Source: Bactrocera neohumeralis (taxonomy: Eukaryota > Arthropoda > Insecta > Diptera > Tephritidae). From it: DNA of 64,000 nucleotides. Below, piece after piece: positions 24,290 to 37,650 of this stretch. The notes under the pieces were generated by a model that did not search any database, was not told the DNA's origin, and worked only from the letters and a program-made list of their open reading frames with translations. Every line of letters starts with the position of its first letter. Position 1 is the first letter of the stretch. The stretch covers positions 9,337,368 through 9,401,367 of the forward strand of contig NC_065919.1 of assembly GCF_024586455.1 (NCBI RefSeq), written 5' to 3'. The position numbers were made by a program, and so were the translations under genes.

Positions 24290-26384
24290 ATACTTCGGCT
24301 ACTTGTCGAATAGAAAACTGTTTTTTGTTTTTTTATCAATTCTGTTTCCGTGCACAGTTTTTCCGGATCAGTCGAGTGGACGGGGTCAAATATGATCTGA
24401 TGGTGCACACTAGTATTTAGTAGCGAGTTTCATTAAAAATTCTTAAATTGAACCTAAACTTCACATGGAAATACCTGTAAATATTCAGCTTCGCAACATT
24501 AATTAACAGACTTAAATCCAGCCCGCGTTATTAACCAACAGTAAATATCTGAAATTAATTCGAATTAAAGACTTATTTTTGTCTTTGCTCCAACGCATGG
24601 CGCTTACAAGGTCGCAGCACTTTCAATTCTTTATAATACTTTCTTTGCCGACTACACTGCTCTTTAAGTGGGTTAAAAAGGGTTGCATTTCGCGAGCGGT
24701 TAAAGCCCAACAATTAGTTGCCTAATGATCAACCACGCTTTGTTGCAAAGCTGCTACGCCTGCTGATTGCGTCGCATGTTTCTTTTTTCGCAATGATAAT
24801 GAGAGTGCGTCGCTGTGGCAGCTGCTGTAGACGCGCTCCTCGCTTAACATACTTTAAGTCTTTCCAAACTTGATCGGGCAGCAATATTGCAGACCAGGCG
24901 TAACAAACGCCTTCAATACAGTTATACGAACTTGTACTTATTTTTATTGCTTGTTGTAGCGGTTACTTCTTTCATGTTGTTTGTACTTATTTCTTGCTGT
25001 TTTCCTTCAGTATTTGAATTCCAGTCCACTGTTGCTTCCCCACATTTCCTCAACACCAAACATTGAGTTCATAAGCAAGACAGAATAAGCAATGTGGAAG
25101 GCAGGGTGCGACTGCGCGCATGAAATTTCACTATTTATAAATCATAAATTTAATTTTATATGCATTTGTTCTGTGAGTTGCGAAAGTCTGGCAGAAAAAA
25201 GTAATTCTAAGGAGTTTAGCAACTTAAATTTTTTGAATTTCCACATGGCTAAATATGCCTCTTTCTCTCACCATTTTTGCTGTGTAGAAATTTGATAATA
25301 AATACCGAAAGTTTTGCGCAATTACACTTATCAGTTCGAGAAAGTGCTGCTGTCGTTTCTTAAAATCGCATAAGACCCACAGCCCAGCCACCTATGTACA
25401 CTTGGCTAACAAAAGTAATCATATATCAGCGTTCGCTCCACTCCACTTGGCTCTGGCGGCGCTTCCTCTCTTGGCACTGACACACCTCAGCAGGTATAAA
25501 TGAGTGGCGAAAAGAAAAACTTTCTGCATTCCTCTGCAGCGCGAGTGCGAAAGAAAGTAAGCGAAAAACTCGCTCATGATTTATTGCAGAAAGTTTTTTG
25601 ACTTTGCACAGTTCGTGCCCTCCCACGCTTCTTTATCGCATACTTTTTAGCTGCAGCGCCGCTGTCGCTTTGTTTTTGCCATTTCTCCTTCACCATTGCT
25701 TACGTCTACTTTTACATTTGCGTTCCACGATTGTACTACAATAGATGTATGACTGCTTTGTACCTCAGCCTGCGAAGTTGGAAGGACACTCGCACACACG
25801 TACGTACGCGCACAAACACTTGTTCAAATAATTTGATGCACTTGCTGTGAACGCAATTTGCAGCGTTTCAATTGAGCAGAAATCGCACGTGAACCCAATC
25901 GATTTGATGGCAAGATTCGACACTTTCAATGAGTCCTTAAAGCGAAATTACAAAAGCAAAAATCAATTTAGTTTCAATGTGGGAATTTAGTCACGAAGTC
26001 GCGTAAAATGATGAAATGCCCCAAATATTTTGTAGACTTTCAACTAAATGCGTTTCAAACGTCCGCCTGTTTATGATAAGTGCGAAGCGAAGACTTGATT
26101 GCATCGATGACTTCATCCAAAGCTTCGGATATATGTTTTATAAAAAAAGCGTTTTAATCTAAAACTATGCAGGCGATGAAAAAAAGCTCAGAAAATACAC
26201 TCTTTTATTACCATGTTGAAAAACTAGGTTTTCACTTGATGGCTAGCGCCAGGCATATTCCAAATTAAAGAGAAGTCTTCAGAAAAAACAGCAAAAAACG
26301 TTAACTTACTTAATACTCTTCATAGTTGCATTTCTCATAGCATAAAGGGGTATAGATAAGCGGTTCAACTGGATTAGCTCGTCA
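24290..26384. other. No gene recognised; promoter-like patch
   Basis: A GC-richer patch at 25430-25700 contains a TATA-like 'ggtataaatgag' at about 25494 on the plus strand. No coding exon could be tied to it. A CA/GTAC-rich tract lies at 25793-25820. Confidence 0.35.
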
Positions 26385-26740
26385 AAAAAGTGTTTCACAC
26401 AAAAACTTGTTTTTGAACGGTCAGTTTGTATGGCAGCTATATGCAGTAATGATCCAATCTGAATAATAGGTTCGAAGCTTGTAGCGCTGCCTTGGAAATT
26501 AATCTATACAAAATATCCGGGAGACATCTCGTCAAACAAAATGTGTTTCACACAAGAAGTTGATTTTGAACGGTGAATTTGTATGGCAATCATATTCTTT
26601 AGTGGTTCGATAAGGCGATTCCGCCATAAGAGCAGTTTTTAATGAAAAAAGAGTATGTGCAAAATTTCAGATCGTTAATTCCAAATTGTAGGCGATAGAT
26701 TAGGCATATAGAGACAAACACTATTAAAGGTATAAAAACT
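26385..26740 (+). repeat. Dispersed repeat family B
   Basis: Has 'cagtttgtatggcagctatatg' split over two modules, 'ctcgtcaaacaaaatg', and 'gtgcaaaatttcagatcg', the order seen in the other copies. Degenerate, non-coding. Confidence 0.65.
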
Positions 26741-27724
26741 GACTGAAAAATCGTTTTGGCGATATTTAATCGAATGAACTTCTGGTTGAGACATAGTACA
26801 TATCAATTATCCTGGTATCTAAATACCTGACTACACTGGAGCATACATAATTGTCCATTAAATCCATTGATCCTACTGAAATAACAAAAGCGGCAAACAC
26901 CAATTGTTATCATTAAATCGAGCTCAGGCCAATTTGAAAACTTCTGTGAATTATGCGTTGTATCCTCTTCATTAGTAAATAAAGTCACTTTGGAATTTGC
27001 AACATTAAATCACACCTGATAAATCTGCTGTGCTTTCACTTGTGCGTGCAACGCACAAAACATAAATAAGCCAACATCGACAACAAGCAAAACATTTATT
27101 CGCATTAGCGCGTAAAACAGCAATGCCGAATGCGCACATACACGCGTGAGCGTACTCGCAAATGGTCGTGTGTGGAGAATAGGCTTAAAAGACTTATGTA
27201 TGAAATGCTTAAGCATTAAAACTTGCCACAGTACGTGGCATACATGACTTTGCGATCTACACAAACAAACAAAGCATACACACACACACACGAAGAGGAA
27301 ACTTTTGTTAAGGAACGCTTGCAAAATGAGCAAGGGAATCGGTGCACAGGAGGCTTCGCATAAATTTTACACCTACAATTGTACACATTTATGCGTGCCG
27401 GGCAGAGAGTTGTTTCCGAGTTGACACGAGTGCACCTTCGTGGTAGCTAGCAATAATTATGGTATGATTTACTGTTGTGCCAAGTTGTTCAAGTTGTTAA
27501 GAGGCGTAATTCCAGATAATTTGCTGATTAGCTATACTGCATATAATCGAAGGATAATAGTTTAGTTCCCCTTTATTTTACAACTGGGCTGTTTCTTCAG
27601 ACCATGATCTGATTACGATTCGGAAAAAGATAGAACTTGCCAATAAAAAAAAACAAAATCAAGAAAAATCGTTAACTCCGGCTGCTTCGGAGGTGTTTTT
27701 CTTATAAGATAAAAGGCTATACAA
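26741..27724. other. No gene recognised
   Basis: AT-rich, with a short CA run at about 27278-27291. A 107-codon minus-strand frame at 27010-27333 is low-complexity, Cys/Val-rich, and looks like chance. Confidence 0.45.
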
Positions 27725-28080
27725 ATATTTTTTTGATTTTGATCGGTCTGTTTGTAGGCCATCTATATAGTGGTTCGACTTGAGCAATTTTTTCGGAGAT
27801 CGTGTCATTTTCCTGGATTATAGCACATACATAATTTCCTAAAGATATATTCTGAAATAAAAAGGTTTTCCATACAATGACTGAGTTGTGGTAGATCAGT
27901 TTGTATGGCAGCTATATGTATAGTGGTCCGATCCAATCAAAATCTTCGGAGATTGTGCTGTTGTCTTAGATAAAAATCCACATTGAATTTCCAGAATAAA
28001 GAAATAAGTTTTCATACAAAGACTGATCTTCGGTCTGAAAAGATGTGCATAGAAATCTCGAATAAGATCAAATGCTCAAA
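27725..28080 (+). repeat. Dispersed repeat family B
   Basis: Contains 'gatcagtttgtatggcag' followed by 'ctatatgtatagtggtccga', 'atcttcggagattgtgc' and 'taaaaatccac', matching other copies. It directly precedes the Tc1-like remnant. Confidence 0.65.
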
Positions 28081-28139
28081 AAAATTGTTTTGAATGTCTT
28101 TAGGCATATGCAGAATTTTAAACCCATTTTCAATATTGC

Positions 28140-29175
28140 ACGGAAAGAAAAAACCCGAAAAACTTCAACAGAAATATACCGCAGAACTACTACTCTCTCC
28201 CGAGGAGACCTAAAAAAAGAGTTTCACTGACATTCAACGTAAAATTCTAGAGGAATCCAAATATCCAAGAGAAACATTGCCCGGCTTTTGGTCGAATCTG
28301 GACTTCGCGGCAGGGTACCACGCAGAACCCTACTTCTGACTAAAATTCGTAGAAACGACGCGTAGACTTTGCCAACTCTTATTGGTCTAAGGCAACAAAT
28401 CAACGGAGGTATGCGGCTTGGAACGATGTAACAAAAATTTATCGTTTAGGACCTGATGATCGAAGATATGTTCGCCGACCAATAATTTGATCCTCGCTAT
28501 GTTCCTCGCGTAGTTGAGTATAGTGGAGGATCACTCATGGTGTGGGGATGTTTTATCTGAAATGGTGTTTGTCCACTCCATAAGATTGATGGATTTTTAA
28601 ACAAGGAGCAATATTTCGACATCCTAAAAAATGTCATGCTGCCATGGGTTGAGGAAAACTTGCCTGTTATAAGGAAGATAACAATTGATAGCATGCGTCT
28701 AAGTTAACACAAAAGTTTTTTAATAAAAATAAAATTCTATCAATGTTTTGTAGTGGGAATCGTCTACCACAGACTTAAACCTTATAGCACATCTCTGGGT
28801 GATGTAAAAAAAAACTGTAGGTACCAAAAATATGCCAAATATAAATGTTCCTTGTGATGAAATTATAATGGCATGGCTACCTACACCATTTTTGCGCTGT
28901 CAGAATCTTATAACGTAAATTCGGAATCGATGTGAGGCAATATCAAAGTAAAAGAGATAACCAATAAAATACTAGTTGAAAGTAAGCAAAATCATTACAT
29001 ATCACTATTTTTTGTTGATAAAATATTTTCGTTTCTAATTAGTTGTCGCGCTCAAATCGCTGATTCCACATATTTTTGTTAAAATCTTCAAAACAAAAAC
29101 GAATTTTAACAAAATTTTTACTATTAAAATTTGAATTTACTTCAAAACAGGTGTCGTTTCTAATTAGCTGTCAAC
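28140..29175 (+). mobile_element. Tc1-like transposase pseudogene
   Basis: Plus-strand frames contain ESGLRGRVPRRTLLLTK, a FDPRYVPRVVEYSGGS block, SLMVWGCFI and LHKIDGFLNKEQYFDIL, then VMLPWVEENLPVI: the standard order of a Tc1/Tc3-type transposase from the HTH region to just before the second catalytic aspartate. After a deletion, traces of the C-terminal region follow (ISKSKGDNTKY-like). 'tttctaattag(t/c)tgtc' occurs twice, at about 29032 and 29155, as expected for subterminal/terminal repeats at the right end. No matching left end was found. Stops and a missing D-containing block show it is inactive. Confidence 0.8.
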
Positions 29176-30754
29176 AGCTGCATATGAAGTAGTGGTCCAA
29201 TCATTAAAATACATACTTTATTGTAGGGATTTCGACGTGTTGACCTGTTCAGAGTATAAAAATCTCAACCACAACCTTTTATATACCCATATCTATATGC
29301 TTTTACATGTCGATTAGAATATAAACAACAAATACAAAATGATCCTGCTCAAGTAGGACCACCGTATCAGCTTTAAGAAAATACTTATTATAACAGAGTT
29401 GGACGGCATTAACAACGCATACAACGAGTTCGAATAATTTCGAACAAAAAGCTACCACGGTTAAGAGAAATCAGTAGACGGCATGTCTTTAAGTATTGAG
29501 TGTCTTATGTGCTTTTGCCTCACCTGAATTTACGCCAGGTCTTCTACCAATACACGTACCTATGAAGGTAATGAGTGCTTGTTTAATGGATATATGTGAA
29601 ATAAATTCCTTTATTGCTTGCAGCTCGCGCATACACGCTCATTATCTACAATTAGAATCAGATAGACATGAGCACCGTTAGCGTTTCCACTGGCATCTAA
29701 CTGAATCAATTTGTTACATATTACATGCTCGCCAAGAAGCACGAATACGCTAGTCCAATAGTATTGCGCCTGACTGTAGGCCACGATTTATGGTATGCAA
29801 TTAATACGTTAGAATTGTGTTTCTCCAATTGTCTGTTTCTAACGAAGTGCAGCACTAAGCTTGTGTATTGCCTTCATGTGTGTCTACGCTAGAAATTGGC
29901 TGCTCGATGCGCAGATATAATTAGTAAGAGGGTAAGCAAGCCGTACAAACTAAATCTAACAACATTTTAGACCGATTTCGCTAGTGCAGGCATGTGTTTG
30001 TGCGTGTGTTTGGCTTAGCGCAGCAACGCTTAATAAATTTAAATTGAATGCAAATAGATTTTTAGCACATTTCCACCCTTTTACAGTTATCTTGAACATA
30101 CGGTTTTTCTTCAAGTTTATTTCTTTCCTCAATTCAACACGCTGAAAGTGGAGCAAGCGCATATCCGGTGTTCCAACCCCAGATCTTTATCGCATTAGTG
30201 AGCGATGAGCACGTTGAATGCTACTTCTGACAGACTACCTGCCTGACTAACTGATGGATTGGGGCGTATGTGAAGATAGTAATTCATTGAATGGCCTCCG
30301 CTTTACTCCTACGTGGACTGACTTCGAACTGCTGAATGCTGAAATGTGAGGGGACGTCAACATGGCTGCGCATGTAATTCAAGAAATTTTTTTACCTTAG
30401 CCCTCATATATCCTTTTGAAAGCTTGTATCTTCCCTTCTATCACTGTGTGTTTTTTGCATGCATGTTTGAGACTACGTTTGAGAATTTACTGCTCCACTA
30501 GTTGGCTAATTTAATTTTCCGATTTCGCATTTCTTCTGCAGATTGGCGCTTGCAACATGCAATGCACACTACGGCCGTAACATTATGTACGTATGTGACC
30601 CTGTACCCCACGATCACTGATTAGCTGGTTTAGTGTGTTGGCATAACTCTGATATGGCGATATTTTCACGAACCAAAGGCGCCAAAATTTGTATTTTTTT
30701 ATTTTTTTTAACTTTAAAAAAATCATGCAAAAGAGTGTTAGAACTCTCTTTTCA
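29176..30754. other. No gene recognised
   Basis: Mixed AT-rich sequence without supportable coding or transposon signal. Confidence 0.45.
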
Positions 30755-31730
30755 CTTTAGGTTATATTAGATTTGTTTTGGTCCTTTGCGATAAAAGATG
30801 GAGTTCAGTTACGAGGTCAATGAGGAGTAGTCATCATTTCGGAAGCCTGCACTTGACGCGAATTTCAATAGACTCTGCGGCCTCACCATCGATAGTTCCT
30901 CCAATTTCTCATATACTGGGGCTCCCAGACACACAAGAGATGCTCTATTGTTTGCCTGGTGCCTTGCTCTTGACATTATCTGTAGTTTTCTCGATCTATT
31001 AGTTCAATTCTGATGGTTTGCTCCGCCACCAGTCAGTTACCAGTGAGTATTCATTTTCGGGTGCCAACCGTACACCACTCTCAATCTCGTCCAATATCTC
31101 ATTGCCATTGTGAGCTGATACCCAGTATACCCTTTTTGGTGACACTTTCCACTGCTGCCTTGCTTCCCAAGATACTTCAGGCAAATATGCGATATGATTG
31201 CTGCTTGGCTGTCCACGTAGATACTAACTCTGGAGTTGCCTGGTGGTGAATTAGAGGCTGGCTCCACTGCTTTCGCAAAAGCACAGACCTCTGCTTGAAA
31301 ATATACTGATGAACTATACTGTCTAGGCACAAAATCTATCCTTCATTTTCGACCCATTGTTTGGTATGTCGCGAGCAGCCAACCATCTTTTTCAATGTTT
31401 ACTTTGAACCTTCTTTCCCAGTTAAAAAGTGGGATCATGTAATCGGTACTTGCCAAAGCACCATTACCCGCCAAGCTATGCCCAAAGGTTCTATATGAAA
31501 ATCTTACGTTTGTTTCGCACTCTTTCTTCCACACTGTGCTCCCACAGCAGTTTGCTGTCCAATACTACCCCAATGTTCTTGTTATATTCCTTGAGAGAGA
31601 GTTATATCCGCTTTAGCAAAGGAACATTCATGGTGGGATTTTGTATTTTCTTGACAACACAAGCAGATTCGTATTCTGCGGATTCAACCGCAGAGATCCA
31701 ATTCTGGACTGTTTGGTTTTCACTTTAATA
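30755..31730 (-). mobile_element. LINE fragment: end of RT plus RNase H
   Basis: On the minus strand an 'IGVVLDSKLLW' motif marks the end of the reverse transcriptase domain. An RNase H domain follows: SSSVYFQAEVCAFAKAVE, VSIYVDSQAAI and VYWVSAHNG, then the 3' end. RNase H after RT places it among R1/LOA/I-like non-LTR retrotransposons. Frameshifts at about 31335 and in the RT part show decay. The low-coordinate end duplicates the segment at 2730-3060. Confidence 0.85.
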
Positions 31731-32889
31731 TAATAATTATTAGGTATAATTTTATAAATCCCCTACCAATTCAGTTTTTTCTTCGAAATTTGCTTCGTTC
31801 GCTCCGACAACTTTCTTTACTCATCGATGTATGGATTATGCCTAAGGCTTATTCCTCGTCCTTTCGTGCGTTTAGTATTCTTTAACGGTGCTAATGTGAA
31901 ACGGATTAGGCAAATCACCAACTTTTATATAATATTGCATAAGTTTCGGCAAGAATAAGGATTAGTTGCATTCGTGGCAAATGAAGCAAGATTAGTGAGG
32001 GCGAAATATTTTACCAGAAGCAGTCAACAGTTTTGTGTTTGCTAATATTTTAGTAATCCTGTGATTATGCAACTTTAACTTTCTACATTCGCGACAATTC
32101 TTGCTGCTCGATAGCACATGACAAGGGAATGCTCATTAGCGCAGCGCCCACCCAAGTAGCACCACGGCATGAGTAGTGAGTGGTGGTAATGGTGAGCTAA
32201 AATCATCGCTGCATCAGTGTTAGCATTTATTTTTATTTTTTAATATTTTGTCACATGTTGTATAGGCGATCATTAAACAAGTAAAATTCACACAAAACAC
32301 TGTGTTGCCTATGTTTTTGCGTCTGTACAAAATTTCAATGTGTAATTTTGTTGTAAACACGTGAAATTGAGCACATAGAAAATGTATGATGCAGCACATT
32401 GTCAAAGCGGAACCAGAGTACTTTGTAGAATCCAGAGCTGAGACCGCAAAATGGAAACACAGTGGCTACCTAGCTTTTTTTTTACAAAGAAATGGTGCAT
32501 TAACACGTGTAGCGATGACAAAATGGCATAAAAGACAGCTGACGCAGCAATCACACGCACTGGCTGCCACAAAAAACGGACAACGTAATGGTAATAAGGA
32601 AAGTAATTTAACCGTGTTGCGCTAATGGAACACCGTAAAGCCCGTCATTTCTCCGAATGGTGTGAGCGCCTGTGCCATCTCCTCTTAATGTGAGGTCTAA
32701 ACTTCATAACAACACTCAACATAACACACTTGTGGAAACGTGCGTCAATAGTTGTTGCGGTACAGCAGACGACGTGAGACAATTACCTTTCGGCAAAACA
32801 TAAAATATGTATCACTTCGGTGTCTAAAACCAAAGGTTGATATGTCGTTTATTCAATTATTTGTTCAACTATGCTAAATTCAACGACGA
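31731..32889. other. No gene recognised
   Basis: AT-rich sequence. A 79-codon plus-strand frame at 32386-32625 shows no family resemblance. Confidence 0.45.
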
Positions 32890-33598
32890 TTAAGGGGGTA
32901 TTCCGGTTTAGAAGCCCGAATTTTAGGTATTTTTTTTGACTTGATTAAAAAAAAATCAAAAACTATATTGACTATCCATTTTCTTACATGGTTTTTATTG
33001 ATATTTTAGGAATACAAAACATAAATAATATAAAAAAAAATTAAATTTAAAAAACTGCAGGTCGGCGAAGTAGAGACTGATGAAACAATGGCTTGTCCTG
33101 GTGTGCTGGATATAAATCCTTTCCGTGAACTAAAATGAAAATTTATGCGAAATCCGTGAAGAGTGAAAGTGTAGTTATCGCACTACGAAACGCTTAAAAA
33201 AAATTTTACAAAATGGTGGAGGTTTGAAAAAAAAGTTTCGTATTTTCCTTGTTTTTTTGTGGTTCGGAATTTTTTAAAAATAAAAAACAAGATTCTTTCG
33301 AAAGCTTCGTAGTGCGATACTATAATGTATAAGACAACTCTGTGTAAAATTTCATGTGAATCGGTTGAGTAGAACTTGAGATATCATGCACACCGTTTCT
33401 AGAAAATTAGTTATGAGAAAAAAGAGTATAAAGTTTGAGAAAGGCTGTGAAACGGTTTCGTCACAAAATGAGCTGTAACTCGGTAAATAATTTGAATTTT
33501 GAAAAATCTTCTTAGGGACATTTCTTGAAGGGTTATACTATAAAAATATGCAAAAAAAATCGACTTTTTCGAATTTTTAAACCAGAATACCCCCTTAA
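32890..33598. mobile_element. Non-autonomous TTAA-flanked DNA transposon
   Basis: The two ends are inverted copies: left ttaagggggtattccggttt, right (minus strand) ttaagggggtattctggttt, about 24 bp with few mismatches, each flush with TTAA. A TTAA target duplication is typical of piggyBac- and Kolobok-type transposition. The 709 bp interior has no credible ORF but contains a second inverted repeat (about 33177-33195 with 33301-33318, core cgcactacga). Likely a MITE or internally deleted derivative mobilised in trans. Confidence 0.8.
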
Positions 33599-34174
33599 TG
33601 CCATAAACAGAGGAGTTATCAAAGCCATGCTCTTTTCTCATTCCTAGATTTGGTTATTCTGTGAAACAATTTCAAATGATTAAGCTGCCGTGGGGCTTTC
33701 GCTGCACAAAAATCTGAAATATGTGGCTTACTACCTTCTATTTGCTTTTAGGTTGCCAAAAAATTATGAAGAGCAAATAAACACAATGAGACGTAAAACT
33801 ACTGAGTATGTGATAAATGAATGTGCCTTGATCGCTCTCTTCCGCTTTGTGTGTCTATTTTATTTAAATAAAGTGGATAAACTCTTCAAAGTTGAGGAAG
33901 ATTTTCAAATCCAGGCTTTGTCTTCAATTTGGAAACTATTGTGCCATAACGCACAACGCATTCAACCTATGTTGAAAGGAAATAGCATGCTAAATTATCA
34001 TACAGAAATTGCCCCTTGGCAGCAGGTGATTGTATTTCTACTTAAGCGGCAACGATAAAACAGCCTGCTAAAATTAGCATTTGACTGGATTGTGATTTTC
34101 AGATGTTCTATTGTGTTATGACAAGTGACGAAGTGCCAACAGCAGCATTGACAACAGCATTAAGCCATATATTA

Positions 34175-35190
34175 TTATAGAATTTTCGTATTTTGTCAAT
34201 AGATGTCGTCACAGTCGTATATTTCCAGTGCTAACAATCACATTGTCTCATACCATATAGTGTTGGAAAGGTGAGATTTTAAGCTTCATTCAACAAAAAT
34301 TGTATTCGGGGAAATTGAAAAAAGTTACAGCTGTTCAAAAATAAGTGAAAATAATGAAGAAATTCGCTATATTTTGAAATTTTTGTGAAGGTTACGAAGA
34401 CGATGCTATATTAGTTCTTGTAGCACAACAATGGTTAACTCGGTTCCGTTCTGGAAATTTCGATTTTAATGATGCAACTCGCTCTGGTAGACCTATCGTT
34501 GGAAAAGTCGAAGAAATTATGGAAAAGATTGACCAGGACCGTCACATAAGCAGGCATGACATCACTAAGGAACTTAAAATTCATTATCTAACGATTTTGA
34601 ACTATTTAAAAACGCCTGACTTTAAAAAGAAGCTCGGTGATTGGGTACCACATGAATTGTCTGTGAAAAATTTCGCGACGAAAAGTGCATCAAAAACGAT
34701 AACAATGTGCGAAAAAGGTCATGGTCCAAGCGGGGTGAAGCTCAACAAATGGTCGCAAAGCCAGTATTGACACCTCGAAAGGTTATGCTGAGTGTTTGGT
34801 GGGATTGGAAAAGAATTAATCACTATGGACTGTTCCAGCCTGGTCGAACGTTTGATTCTACATTTTGCTTTCCACAAATGATGAGACTGAAGCAAGCAAT
34901 CGAAAAAAGCGGCCAAAACTGATCAACAGATCGTCTTCCACGAGGACAACGCTCGACCACACAATCTTTGATGACTCGGCACAAATTGGGAGAGCTTGAC
35001 TGGGAAGTTTTGATGCATTCACCATATAACTCTGACCTTGCACCGTTGGACTACCTGTGAAAAATACTTGTCGCAGTTTTTCGACGAGAAACCAGAAAAC
35101 TTTTACACTGATTGAATAATGTCTCTAGAGGAAAAATGCCAAAATGGGGTCGTGCAAAATGGTATAGTGCACATATTCACACATCCAGAA
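34175..35190 (+). mobile_element. mariner element, inactive
   Basis: Starts with the same leader as the deleted element at 40048 ('ttttcgtattttgtcaatag', 'ggaaaggtgagattttaagc'), then encodes RFRSGNFDFNDA-like, GKVEEIMEKIDQDRHIS, VPHELSVKN, VRKRSWSKRGEAQQMVAKPV, PRKVMLSVWWDWK, PGRTFDSTF, MMRLKQAIEK, then HEDNARPHN, GELDWEVLMHSPY, and a C-terminal LSQFFDEKPENFYT. This is a nearly complete DD34D transposase in several frames. The segment between VPHELSVKN and the VRKRSWS block, including the first catalytic ITGDE motif, is missing. The left terminal repeat is also missing. Confidence 0.85.
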
Positions 35191-35309
35191 TTTGCTAGCT
35201 AACTTTGCTTAGATGCAGAGGAGTATTCGAACAACAACGACGACTTTGCGACCATGAATGAATCAAGCCAAGCTTTTTGATTCTCTTTTGTGATGTAAAC
35301 CATTTTCCA

Positions 35310-35665
35310 TTAAAAGCATTCTGCATCGACTGCAGCAAATGATAATTGAAAGTGCTGTAAGGCGTTTGGGACAAAATTTATCACGCGCTGTTTTTCCAAA
35401 CGCATGAACTGAAGCCGCTTGACCACCAAAATCGTCGAATATTTGTAAATTGGACTGCGCAACAACTTGAAAAAGATCCGAGTTTTCATCAAATAAGCAT
35501 CTGGTTGAAAAGCTTTGTCAATAAGTAAAATATGCACTATTGGTCAGGCAGCAATTCACACGTACTCCATGAGTCACCATTGCATCCAAAAAAATTACGG
35601 TTTGATGCGGTTTATGGGCCGCGGGCGCCATTGAGCTGGACTTCTTCCATGATGATCAAGTTCGC
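35310..35665 (+). mobile_element. DDE transposon fragment (family A)
   Basis: The plus strand encodes HELKPLDHQNRRIFVNWTAQ, QLEKDPSFHQ, VNKQNMHYWSG-like and ESPLHPKKITV-CGLWA, the central part of the same transposase family as at the left edge of the window. It includes the region between the first aspartate and the 'V.CGLWA' block. One internal stop and frame changes. Confidence 0.75.
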
Positions 35666-37154
35666 AACCATTTTTGTTTTATTTAAAAAAAACTTTTGAT
35701 GCACTATTGAAAAATACGTTATACTTAGCATAAATTGTCTCCAAATTACAATGACTTTCTTCTAAGATTTTATTCATATTAGAAAATGAAGAAGCAAAAC
35801 ACTTTTTCAGCCACAAAACTTTACAGATTTCGTCAAAAAAATGTATATGTAATTACGCTTCAAGTGAACGACATATATCTAAATAAGGACAACGGCAATA
35901 GCTTTCTAACATATGTTCGAAATATTGAAACAATGACATAATAATCAAGTTACGCCATCTCTTGGCACACCACACGAATATAGTGAGAGACTAAATAATA
36001 TAAACATTGTTTGTGGTAGCAGGAATATAAGCAGACTTCATGGAAGTCAAATGTGACAAGAACACATAAACTGTTTTTCATTTGCTGAACAAACTGAGCG
36101 AGAAATTTCTCACAACAATATTGCTTTTAGTATTCAGGAAAATGAAAGCAAGAGGCCTCACTCACTAAGCTTTATCCTTTCAATTAATAAGTATAAATAA
36201 TTAGCTCATAACTCTTAAATATATAGTGCGGTTTTTTCCGAATATGTATGTATGTATATATGTAAGTATGTACATACATATGCATCATGTCATGTCCTGT
36301 GCTGACTGTCATAACTTATGTTACGGTATTTTATTGTTTTGCATGCCTGACATATTTCACTTACAACAATACAACGAAACTTTTTTACCTCCAATTGAGC
36401 ACTACATACATCCGTAACAGAATACTATGTATACGCGATATGTACTGTAAATGCCATATTTTAATTTCGAATCAATAAATAAAAAGCATTATTACAGCAC
36501 AGCAATTATTTTGCTTATTTGTTAGCGTTATTGCTGCTGATGACGTTAACTATGCCGTTTTTGTATTCTCATTTCAAATGTATGTTAAACATTGCTCGGC
36601 AGAGCTACTGTGTATGCGAGTATGTGTGTGTGTTGTGCGGCAGTTTTTACCTGCCACCGTACAATCCTCACACATGTAGCTCATAAATTATCGCCGCCGC
36701 ATTGTTGTAAGTCAAAAGGCTTAACAATAATAACTGCAACAACAACAACGACAGCACGGGAGATATAAGAAATCAGCGTGAAGCAGAAAACTGCAGCCAG
36801 AGAGCGCACAAATTACAAATATGAATGAATATTTATTGCTATCAAGCCATGAGCGTAATTCCATGTATGAGCGTTGGCGTATGTGCAGAACAGTTGGGGC
36901 GGGGAGGTTATACTTATGTGAACGGCGGAGTATGCTATAGGAGAGAACGAGAAGAGTGCTTATGTGAAGTGCTTGTAGGTTATTATGTAATTGTGCGAGA
37001 GAACAGCAATAAATTACAGTAAGCTTTATAAATATGAGTGCTTTGCGTCAGCACTATAAGAAATTTTGCATGTAATCAGTCTTTAAAGCTAATTCAAGCT
37101 AATTCAAGCTTAGTATTGCGAGTTTTTTTCATGTTGGCAATTTATTTATTTAAA
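35666..37154. other. No gene recognised
   Basis: AT-rich with TATG/TACA microsatellite at about 36243-36282. No coding evidence. Confidence 0.45.
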
Positions 37155-37650
37155 CAGGGTTAGGTAGATAGGTAGATGACTGGAGTGGCTGTCTAACTAC
37201 GCATCTAGCTAATACCACCGGGACTATAATTTCCTCATTCTACAGTCTCCACTCGGAACCATCGCGCGCTCGTGATAAAGTTTTTCAGTTCGAAAACGAA
37301 ACGTCATCAAGAAAACCCCGACAAGTGATTGTAATTTGTTTCCTGTATAGCGTCTTACAGTCTTCTCTACCTCTATAATAGTTGTTATATGACGATCCTA
37401 GTCTACTGGAATACCTGCTTATTTGACAGTGTTAAGACGTGCCATATAAGTTTTCTCTTTTCTGTAGTTTAGCGCCTGTTCTGGTTAGTTCATCTGATTC
37501 ACAGTTTTCACAGAAATCTCTATATCCTGGAACCCATTGTGGTTTTGTCGTGAAACAGGGGCTTAGATCCACTAAGAGAACAAGGCATTTCTGCTCATTT
37601 GTCGATCAAATTCTTGGATTTTTAGATGATATCTTCACAAATTTCTAATT
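37155..37650 (-). mobile_element. LINE RNase H C-terminal fragment
   Basis: On the minus strand WVPGYRDFCENCESDELTRT matches the last conserved block of a LINE RNase H domain (WVPGH..I.GNE.ADELAR). The 3' end is marked by a 'cctaccta'/'taaccctg' tail at about 37157-37175. A different copy or subfamily from 30755-31730. Confidence 0.7.
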
